This document shows positions 55,556 through 64,000 of a DNA stretch of 64,000 nucleotides, piece after piece. The stretch is from Phocoena phocoena (taxonomy: Eukaryota > Chordata > Mammalia > Artiodactyla > Phocoenidae). The translations under genes and the position numbers were made by a program. The stretch's first letter is position 1, and each line of letters opens with the position of its first letter. The DNA is taken from assembly GCF_963924675.1 (NCBI RefSeq), contig NC_089226.1:53506205-53570204 (forward strand), in the 5' to 3' direction. The notes beneath the pieces were generated by a model. That model was not told the origin of the DNA and did not search any database. It saw nothing but the letters and a program-made list of their open reading frames with translations.

Positions 55556-57375
55556 GTCTTGCCTTGCCCCTGTGCTCTGGCCTCCCCCAGATGTCCCAGC
55601 ATTCCTCACACCACAGCTGATGCCCAGGGCTCCTCCAGTGACTTCCTGTGAAGCTGTCACTCAAATCTAGTGCCTGCCTATCTGGAGCTGTGTGAAGTTT
55701 CCATCCAGAAGGGAGAAAGCTGGTGAAGGCTGGGGGCGCCACAGTCACATATGAAAGACAGTATGAAGAACCACTAATAAGATGGACGAGGCAAGGGTTT
55801 CTTTTCTGGAGAGTAGACCTGATTTATAGGACACAAGTGGGGGTGAAGTCAACATATTAAGAGGCACAACCTTTTGAGAACAGTGGTGAAGCATTTCAGG
55901 GACGTTTTCTGGGGGCATTTCTTAGGCTTGGCACCTAGCCTGCCGCAGACTTGTTGGTGGGTGAGGTTGGGCGAAGGAAAAGGCCTTGGTACCTTGCTCT
56001 CCAGGGAGGGCCTTGCCTGCCGGGAACTTCCCACAAGCCCTCACGGACCAATGACTTATGTCATCATGCGTAGCTTCATCTTACACAAGCTGAAGAAATG
56101 GTACTCCACCTACGTTGCCACAAGATAATTGACCCCTTGTGACTTTGTCTAAAGTGGGGCAGGAGTGCGTGCTCTTAGTGAAAGTTAAGGAGCAGGGAGG
56201 AGAATTTGAGCTGGGAAAGAGAGGGACTTGGAATTACTCTGGAGGCTGCCCGGGTGGGACGAGGATTCTGATTATTGACTCCCGACAGGGCCAGGGCCCA
56301 CTTTGCATGAATCCAGGTGTGTGTTCTGTGTCCCGGGGACTCTAGTGAGGTATGCTGGTGCCCTCATCTAAATGCTACAACAGAACAACTGCTTTGGGAG
56401 ACCACACATGAACACTCCTTGGCCAAGAGAAAAGCAAGCAGGATGACAGCATGAGGACACATCAGTTGAAGCCTTCATGGCCATGTCTTTGGGTGGCTCA
56501 GGGCTTCACTCCTCTGGAGGCTGGCCCTGTGCACCCCAAAAGCAGTGGTCATACTGGTTCTTGAAGCTGGGCCTCGAGGGTCTTTCCTCTTTCCATCATA
56601 GCAATGATTTTTAAACCATACCCTGCAGAACCCTGGGGGGTTAGTGAAATCCTCTCTGAGACCTCCCCTGGACATAGGCAGACAGTTCCCTATTGGCTCC
56701 TGGACACCTGCCTTGCTCATCCTCTTCCCCTTGTTTGCTCACTGGGCTTCCTTGTTGCCAAGACTGGTGTTCGGCTGGGATGTACTCCATGGCCGCGCTG
56801 TTTGTTTACAGCCAGCGTTTGCTCTCATTGGCTATTGTGTCTGTTCTGATTGGTTGCCGTCTGTGCCGTATCCGTTGTTAAATATTTTGAATTTTGCTCC
56901 CGATTGCAAGCCTCCCTTTTGTGCAGAGCCAGCTGCATCCCAGTGTAGGCACGTTGTGAACCACAGGCTGCACAGAACCAAAACAGTTTGGCTGCCTTTG
57001 AGAAGTTCTCGCCGTGCTCCCTCATCCATCCTAGGGCCACAGAGTCACCCGAACGTCACCAGCCCACATGGCCGTGCGGGGCTCAGCGATTTGTCTACCA
57101 TGCCCACCGCCACCAAAGCAGAAGCCCTGGTTATGTTGCCGTGGCAGACCTGGGAGCTGGGGCTGGTCGCTGGTCTTTTCTGTCCCAGCCCCTGGCATGG
57201 CTCTTTAGCAGACAGGTCGCAGGCTTTGCTGCCTGCCTGTGAACATGATCCCCAGATTCACTCAGCTGTGCCTTTACGAACAAGCCGCTTTCTCAAACGG
57301 GCGGGATGTGCCAGCTTTGCTGGCAGAATTCCTTATGAGCATTTGTTCCTTCCTTCTCCCTTTTCTTCAAAATAA
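55556..57375. other. Single-copy DNA with an unsupported 243-codon frame
   Basis: The + strand frame 56644-57375 is the longest in the window. It has no recognisable domain, no repeated motif, and an ordinary mix of residues. No splice structure or promoter is visible. I treat it as chance. The rest of the stretch shows no named repeat. Confidence 0.4.
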
Positions 57376-57388
57376 AAAGAAAGGTAGA

Positions 57389-57572
57389 GGGCTTCCCTGG
57401 TGGTGCAGTGGTTGAGAGTCCGCCTGCCGATGCAGGGGACGTGGGTTCGTGCCCCGGTCTGGGAGGATCCCACATGCCGTGGAGCGGCTGGGCCTGTGAG
57501 CCATGGCCGCTGAGCCTGCGCGTCCGGAGCCTGTGCTCCGCAACGGGAGAGGCCACAACAGTGAGAGGCCCA

Positions 57573-57609
<37 letters not shown>
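57389..57609 (+). mobile_element. CHR-2-type SINE, long A tail
   Basis: Forward short-class copy whose body stops at GAGAGGCCCAC, about 8-10 bp short of its relatives, followed by 35 A. Duplication AAAGAAAGGTAGA at 57376-57388 and 57610-57622 is perfect. The long pure tail suggests it is one of the youngest insertions here. Confidence 0.96.
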
Positions 57610-57610
<1 letters not shown>

Positions 57611-57654
57611 AAGAAAGGTAGAAGGAATAGCAGAAGAAATGTTAGATAAAAGTG

Positions 57655-57855
57655 CATGCATTTGAGATTCAGGCAGATCAGGATTTATATCCAGGCTCTG
57701 CTCCTTATTAGCTGTTTGACCTTAGGGGAATCATTTAACCTCTCTGTACCTTCTGTTCAAAAGAAATAACGATAACTCTAAAGAGTTGCTGGGTCTATAA
57801 AATAATACATACATGTAAGTTGAAGGTGCCATGCCAATGAGAGTCATTAACATAT
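57655..57855 (+). mobile_element. MIR SINE
   Basis: Forward MIR: CCAGGCTCTGCTCCTTATTA, GCTGTTTGACCTTAGGGG, TTAACCTCTCTGTACCTTC. Confidence 0.85.
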
Positions 57856-58214
57856 ATTGTCCCTCTTTCTGGTGACATTTTCAATCTATAACGATTCCAA
57901 AAAGTGAGTCAGTGGCAAATGCTATCTCTTCCAGGGCTAGAGGCTGGGAGGAGAGACTGAAAAATGAGAGGAAAAGAGCCAACCCATCCTTTTTAGTTTA
58001 GAGAGCCTCCAAGCCTAAAGCAGAACCTCTAGCACAGGCAAGAGAGGAAAGAATGGAGAACTTATCTTTGAGTTTCCTTGCAAACAAGGGGAAAAGGGAA
58101 AGCTGATAGATTACATGTTCTCATTGGCTAACACTGAGTCTTTGTTGAGGGGTAAGTAAACACAGATGGCAAGCTATTAGCTAGACATAGGGAGGTATAG
58201 CTTGTGCAGGAATG
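57856..58214. other. Unassigned DNA
   Basis: No gene or repeat recognised. Confidence 0.35.
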
Positions 58215-58640
58215 GCAGATACATGATGTGTTAGGTTGGGTTCCTGGGACCAGACTCTGGGACAGAGATTTGTGTGCTAAAAGTTAAGGGACTTGCCCTC
58301 GGGATCAGCACCTGTCCGGGAGTAAGGGAAGTAAGATTAGATTGAGGGAGGAGTTGAGCGGCACTGCGGTCACAACAGAGGCATCAACCGATCCCACGGG
58401 GAGCTCTGGAACTGGGATGGTCCTTCAGTTCCCTGCATTGAGTCAAGGGAAGTTGACCTTACTGCCCTCAGCAGCAACAGCTGGGTACTGCCCCTGGGTA
58501 AGGCAGCTCCCTTGGGCTGAGGACCATTCCTGGAGAGGGACTCCACTGAGAGCTGTCAGCAGCCAGCAGCAACAGTCCCCACAGCTGGGGCACTGAGTGC
58601 CTCAGTCCCAAAGGGCTCCTCTGGGCAGCACATCACAGCA
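58215..58640. repeat. Possible old interspersed repeat, unnamed
   Basis: The order GGGTTCCTGGGACCAGACTC, GGGACAGAGATTTG, GAGCTCTGGAACTGGGATG and CAGCAGCCAGCAGCAACAG resembles a widespread old mammalian repeat. I cannot name it or fix its ends. Confidence 0.4.
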
Positions 58641-59239
58641 TCCACTACACATGGCATGCAGGCTGCCCTTCTTTCCGTACATCCTACTGCACACGTCACT
58701 AATTGAAACAGCTCTCTTTACCACTGTGTTCAGATGCGGTCTCAGAATTTTTTCAAAAACAATGCTAGATAAACATTATCAACCAGCTGGAATTGGCTCG
58801 TGAGAAGGAACCCATTGGCTCCCTTTGGCCTCTCCATCTGTAGGAGACGTTCATTGATGGTGTAACAGTAGGCCTTCAGTGTTATGATTTATGTTTCAAC
58901 ATTGGACAGTTGGAAAACCTTAGACAAGTTCCCTGACATGCCTAGTGGACAATGTGATTTTTTAAATATATTTCATTATTCCCTTTGACCACATTCCATT
59001 TATTTGAATTGTGGCTTTTCTTTTCCCCTACTAAATGCAGTTTTCCCCATGATTCACTTCCTTTTCTTCTCCCTCTCTTTTTAAATTAAAAAAAAAATTA
59101 ATTTACTTTTTACTACGTATTCTCTTGTCATATCATCCATTCTTATTTCAACCATCGGCCACTTCAGATGTCCCTTCTTCACCCAGTTCACAACTACTGG
59201 TCACCTGCTGGATCGGTCCATATGACTCGCCTCTCTAGC
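58641..59239. other. Unassigned DNA, AT-rich
   Basis: No gene or repeat recognised. Confidence 0.35.
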
Positions 59240-59395
59240 CCCCAGAATAGCAATAAACGGCACCCGTGGTTAGCCCGTGAGGAAACAGACGCTTAGAGAG
59301 GTTAAGATGCTTTTTGAAGACGAGACATCTTGCAAATGACTGGGGTGGGCTTTATCTTAGGTCTGTTAGCCCCCAAAGTCTGTGTCCTTCTTTCT
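59240..59395 (-). mobile_element. MIR SINE
   Basis: Reverse MIR: GAGGAAACAGACGCTTAGAG, AGGTTAAGATGC. Confidence 0.7.
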
Positions 59396-59949
59396 CTACC
59401 TTTGAGATATTTGTTGAGATGATGACTCTAGGTTCTCCTTTTTGAGTCTTGCCTGGCTGAGAACTCTACAAACTTCAGTTGCTAATCCCATTGGTCATTA
59501 TGAACCATTGCAGAGTGTTGGGGCCACCCCACACCACTGGGTGGGTTGGAGACCCTTCTGCTTTCCCTGAACAGGGTATAGCTAATTATAGAGTGCTGGG
59601 CACAGCCTGGCCCCTGGGCCCATCAGCTGGGGGTATTCAGTTTTTATTGAATTTCGGAGATGCTCCAGTCGTGGGGAGCCTTTGGGATCAGACTCGCTGT
59701 TACGATTGATGGGATGGGGCTGACACTGAAGCCAACAAGTGACTTGTTTTAACTCTTGATAAATGAGACTTCAGTTGGTCCAGCTGGCCAGCTGCCGAAA
59801 GCCTGGCAGCATCACTGAGGGACCCACCTGGGTCTCTGAGCCGAGCGCCTATGCTGTGATCTGTAATCCTCCTTTAAGGAAGGTGCATTTGGTAAAGGAA
59901 GGTCTTTTGCTTTTAGCCGAGGGCTGATTCCATCAAAACCAAAGGTAAA
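59396..59949. other. Unassigned DNA
   Basis: No gene or repeat recognised. Confidence 0.35.
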
Positions 59950-60060
59950 TTAGGTGGTTGTTAAAGAACACTTATAGAGGCTCCTATTCTGTGACAGATA
60001 CTTTTATTCTGAAGCTAAGCACTTAGAGATACAAAAATAAAACCAGTGTCCCACCCCTCA
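59950..60060 (-). mobile_element. L2 LINE 3' end, diverged
   Basis: Reverse L2: CTCCTATTCTGTGACAGATA, AGATACAAAAATAAAACCAG. Confidence 0.5.
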
Positions 60061-60224
60061 CGCTTAAAACGTGAGCTGGTGTTTTTTACTGTTGTGTGGA
60101 CGGAAGACAAGGGCTCGACCACCTCCTGATGCTGTGAGACTTCTGAGCTCTTACAGCCAGTTCCTCGATTCAGCCCTCTGCCCTTCAGACCATGACTTCT
60201 TTGCACAGGGAGGACTTTAGGATC

Positions 60225-60440
60225 CTCAGGGTGAGTGGAAAGAGAGTCTGATTCGAGTCCTCACTCCTCTCTCTGATAACAGATTTTCTTTGTGACCTTG
60301 GACAGGGCACTTGACCTCTCTGGTCCTCAGTGTTACCTCAGAGTCGATATAGAAAGTGGCCACTGTAATGCCTCAAGTGCCTGCTGTTGGGAAGGCACCT
60401 TGTATAATGCCTCGTACACAGTAGGCACTCTATAAAGGAT
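60225..60440 (+). mobile_element. MIR SINE
   Basis: Forward MIR: TTGTGACCTTGGACAGGGCA, TTGACCTCTCTGGTCCTCAG, CACAGTAGGCACTCTATAAA. Confidence 0.85.
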
Positions 60441-60688
60441 ACCATGTTTTCCTTCCCCACCCCCACTTCCTTTCTTGGCAAGATCAGTGAAGAATTTACT
60501 AGACATTGATGACTTATAGAGCAGGGATTCCCTCAAGGAGTGCTTTCAGTCTTCATTGGATGATCCAGGGCTGAATGGGTTCTCTGGTCTCCATCCACTA
60601 TGCTTTCTCACTGGACTCCAAGAGAGGAGGTTACATCCTCAATACCTCCTACCAGCCCTGACTTTCAGAGGACTCCTCTGCATTTTCT

Positions 60689-61008
60689 TTCTTTCTTTTT
60701 TTTTTTTAAATAAATCTATTTATTTATTTATTTTTATTTTTGGCTGCGTTGGGTCTTCGTTTCTGTGCGAGAGCTTTCTCCAGTTGAGGCGAGCGGGGGC
60801 CACTCTTCATCACGGTGCGCAGGCCTCTCTCTGTCGTGGCCTCTCCCGTTGCGGAGCACAGGCTCCAGACGTGCAGGCTCAGTAGTTGTGGCTCACGGGC
60901 TTAGTTGCTCCGCGGCATGTGGGACCTTCCCAGATCAGGGCTCGAACCCACGTCCCCTGCATTGTCAGGCAGATTCCCAACCACTGCGCCACCAGGGAAG
61001 CCCCCCCG
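60689..61008 (-). mobile_element. Long-class CHR SINE
   Basis: Reverse copy with a TTTA-rich tail region and the extra 3' part TTTTGGCTGCGTTGGGTC. Perfect 14 bp duplication CCTCTGCATTTTCT at 60675-60688 and 61009-61022. Confidence 0.97.
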
Positions 61009-61129
61009 CCTCTGCATTTTCTGATTCTTCACGACCACCCCAATATTCCTTGCTAGTGGGATGTGGCCACGATTGCTCAGAAGAAGAGGTGGCTATGGCA
61101 AAGGGAAGGGGTCCTGCACCGTGAGCTGG

Positions 61130-61275
61130 CATTGTGAGAACAGGACACTCTTTTGCCCTCTCTAAGATTAGTCTTCTCATTTATAACATAGGGTAATAAT
61201 ACTTTCCTTGCGGGCATTGTCTGAGGATTGCATGTGATAACACACGTGAGAACAGGCTTTGGAACAAACCTGTGA
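61130..61275 (+). mobile_element. MIR SINE fragment
   Basis: Forward MIR: TTCTCATTTATAACATAGGG, TGTCTGAGGATTGCATG. Confidence 0.7.
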
Positions 61276-61449
61276 TTTGTGATTACAGATGCTGTCTTTC
61301 TTCTGTGAGTTTCCACCTCTTGGTCTGGCCCCTTCACCAATAGCTCCCAGCAGAAGTTCCCAAATGTATTGGAACTATGCAGAAAACTGTCCAACCAGCT
61401 GTTTGTGGAAATCTGTACTATGACCCTTCCCAAAGAACTTGTTTTAGTT

Positions 61450-61565
61450 CTTTATGTCTGTCTACTTCTCTAAACTCCAAGATATTTAAGGACAAGGTCC
61501 AATCTTAATTTATCTGTATCTCCAGGATATAACAGAGGTGTCGTAATTGTTTGAAGAAATAAATG
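61450..61565 (+). mobile_element. L2 LINE 3' end
   Basis: Forward L2: AAACTCCAAGATATTTAAGG, then TATCTCCAGGATATAACAGA and GAAGAAATAAATGAAG. Confidence 0.65.
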
Positions 61566-61599
61566 AAGGTGAAAGATAATGAAAACTATGGCTATCTGC

Positions 61600-61770
61600 T
61601 ATATATCTGCTCTGGGGATGTAAGGTCTCATGTAATCCTACAGGCCTAGGAGGCTGATATTATCCCACTCTCGAGCAAAGGGAAATTGAGGCCCAGAGAG
61701 GTGAAGCCATTTACTCAAGAGTCAGTAACTAGCAGAGCAGGGACACCAGCTTCAGAGCCCTGGACTCCAA
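61600..61770 (-). mobile_element. MIR SINE
   Basis: Reverse MIR: GGGAAATTGAGGCCCAGAGA, GGTGAAGCCATTTAC, TCAGTAACTAGCAGAGCAGG. Confidence 0.8.
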
Positions 61771-61797
61771 ACTAGTTCTTACCTCCTCTATTGGGTG

Positions 61798-61862
61798 CTC
61801 TCTCTCTCTCTGTCTCTCTCTCTCTCTTTCTCTCTCTGTCTCTCTTTCTCTCTCTCTATCTC
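61798..61862. repeat. (TC)n microsatellite, imperfect
   Basis: About 65 bp of TC units with TG and TT interruptions. Confidence 0.95.
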
Positions 61863-62009
61863 CTTTCCACATTTTATTGTACAAACAACATTAAAACAAC
61901 AACAGGAAAAATATAAACTTACCTTCCAATTTCCCACTTCTAGCAAGTCAGTTGTTTCCATTTTTCCACATCCCTTCTGTCTCTTTCTTGCATATGTTCT
62001 TTTTTAATA

Positions 62010-62367
62010 ACAGCATTACTGAGATATAATTCACATGCCATAAAATTCACTCTTTTAAATTGTACGATTCAGTGTTTTCTAGAAATATTTAACCATCACC
62101 ACTATCTAATTTTAAAACAGTCCATCACCCCCAAAAAGAAACCCCATCCTCATTAGCAGTCACCCCCCCCCATTCCCTGCTCCTCCTGCCGCCAGCCCCT
62201 GGCAGCCACTAAGCTACTTTCTCTCTCTATAGATTGCCTATCTTGGATGTTTTATATAAATAGAATCCTATAGTATGTTGCCTTTGTGTCTGGTTTCTTA
62301 TACATCCATGTTGTAGCATGTATCAGTGCTTCATTCCTTTCTGTGGCTGAGTAATACACACATGTAT

Positions 62368-62403
<36 letters not shown>

Positions 62404-64000
62404 GTTTTGTTTATCTGTTTATCAGTTGTTGCATATTTGGGTTATTTCTACTTTTCAGCTATTATGAATAATGCTGCTATGAACATCTGTGTACAAACTT
62501 TTGTGTGGATGTATACTTTTAGTTCTTTGGGGTACGTGCCTGTAAATGATATTGCTAGGTCATACTCTATGATCAACATTTTTAGGAACTGCCAGTCTAT
62601 TTTCAAAAGTAACGGCACCATTTTACAATCCCACCAGCAATGTATGAAGTTTCCAATTTTTTCACATCCTTTGCAACTCTTTTCATTGTCTCTCTCTCTC
62701 TATTTTTTTAGCCATTCTCCTGGATTTGAAATATCTCATTGTGGCTCTGATTCAGGTTTCCCTAAAGACTGATGATGTTCAGCATCTCTACATGTGCTTT
62801 TTGGCCATTTTTATATCTTTTTTGGAGAAACGTCTATTCAAGTCCTTTGCCCATTTCTTAATTGGGTTATTTTGCTTTTTACTGTTGCATTGTGAGTTCT
62901 TTATGTATTCCGGATACAAGTCACTTATCCAACATATGGTTTGCAAATATTTTCTCCCATTCTCTGAGTTGTCTTGTCACTTTCTTGATAATGTTCTTTG
63001 AAGCACAGAAGTTTTAAATTTGGATGAAATTTGTCTGTTTTTTCTTTTGTCACTTGTACTTTGAGTATCACATCTAAGAAACCTTTGCTTAATCCCAAGC
63101 CATGAAGACTTACTCCCATATTTTCTTCTAACAGTGTTATAGTTTTAGTCTATGATCCACTTTGAGTTAAGCTTTGTATCTTGTGTGAGGTACAGGACCA
63201 ACTTCATTCTTTTGCATGTGTATATCCTGTTGTCCTAGCCCCATTTGTTAAAGAGACTATTATTTCCCCAGTGAAGGTTGATTTATGGACTCTCAATTCT
63301 ATTTGATTAATCTCTCTATCTATCCTGATGCCAATATCACACTGCTTTGATTACTATAGCTTCAGAGTAAGTTTCGAAATTGGAAAGTGTGGGTCCTCCA
63401 ACGTTGTTCTTTTTCAAGATTACTTTGGGTATTCTGTGTTTCTTGCATTTTTATGTGAATCTTAGGATCTACTTACCAATTTCTTAAAAAAATATATCCA
63501 CCTGGGATTTCCACCAGAAAAGAAGAGATATCCCACGTTTATGGAATGTCTCTCCTTTTCTGCGGTGTTTTATAATGTTCAATATTATCAGACATATAAC
63601 ATGTAAAGAAGTCTTGCACTTGTAAAGAAGCCTGTCCTTTAAAAAAAAAAAGTATTCCTAAATATTGTATTCTTTTTGATGTCGTTGCAGATAGAATTGC
63701 TTTCTTGATATCATTTTTTGGTTGTTCATTGCTGGTATATAGAAAACAAATGATTTTTGTACATTGATCTTATATCCTGCAAACTTTCTGAACTTGATTA
63801 TTAGTTCTAATAGTTTTTGTGCATTTATTAGGATTTTCTATATAAAAGATTTTGTCATCTCTGAGTAAAGATAGTTTTATTTCTCCCCTTACCTAAACTG
63901 GATTCCTTTTTTTACTTTTTCTTGACTTATTTCCCTGATGAGAACCTCCAGTACAATGTTGAATAGAAGTGGTGAGAGCAGACACCTTGTCTTGTTTCTA
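62010..64000 (-). mobile_element. Old LINE-1 (L1M type), runs off the window
   Basis: Nearly 2 kb of reverse L1. The 3' end lies near 62010 (GCATTACTGAGATATAATTC) and ORF2 sequence follows to the window edge (CAATGTTGAATAGAAGTGGT near 63955). Typical antisense landmarks appear in order. The ORF2 frame is broken throughout. Around 63497-63525 a block normally found in L1 is missing and replaced by unrelated bases. Confidence 0.9.
62370..62399. repeat. (CA)n microsatellite
   Basis: About 15 CA units at the position in the L1 that corresponds to the CA tract in the L1 at 81-761. Confidence 0.95.

Noticed and set aside
25128..61124. Recurring open frames with strings such as LPLRSTGSGRAGSAAMAHGP in many places
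   Set aside because: They are translations of CHR SINEs in both strands. The same string appears wherever a SINE lies, so this is not a protein family.

Overview
This window is ordinary nuclear DNA from a mammal, and the young repeats point to a cetacean (whale or dolphin). The main evidence is ten tRNA-derived SINEs of the CHR type (both orientations, three length classes), most with clean 12-16 bp target-site duplications, plus cetartiodactyl-type LINE-1 3' ends. I saw no ruminant Bov-B element. The species and chromosome cannot be read from the sequence.

I found no protein-coding gene, rRNA, tRNA gene, snoRNA, CRISPR array or bacterial-style system. The longest open frame (243 codons, + strand, 56644-57375) resembles no family I know. 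The other long frames fall in transposon fossils, in simple repeats or in unrecognised single-copy DNA. One frame string recurs because it is the CHR SINE read in translation. The window is best read as intergenic or deep intronic DNA.

Layout. 1-10 kb: a truncated antisense L1, a MIR split by a MaLR/MLT1-type solo LTR, an old CHR-like SINE, several MIRs, a poly-C tract, a second MLT1-type LTR and a young sense L1 with a 14 bp target-site duplication. 10-25 kb: mostly MIR and L2 fossils, a GGAT microsatellite, and a CpG-rich patch at 22.4-22.9 kb. 25-32 kb: four CHR SINEs and a cluster of MIRs. 32-45 kb: L2 and MIR fossils, a 58 bp AT tract, a GGGGC/GGGGT array, and single-copy DNA at 34.3-35.7 kb. 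44.5-50 kb: two CHR SINEs, a perfect 70 bp direct repeat with copies 2.1 kb apart, an opposed MIR pair, and an old L1 split by a CHR SINE. 50-62 kb: mixed MIR, L2 and SINE insertions. 62-64 kb: an old antisense L1 that runs off the window.

The insertions can be ordered in time from nesting: MIR and L2 first, then hAT and MaLR elements and old L1s, then cetartiodactyl L1s, then CHR SINEs. The strongest unexplained signal is the 70 bp perfect duplication. The CpG-rich patch, the G-rich arrays and the recurrence of CA microsatellites at one homologous L1 position also deserve checking. I see no convincing new biological system. Family names were assigned by eye, so boundaries are approximate (about 10-30 bp) except where a target-site duplication fixes them.
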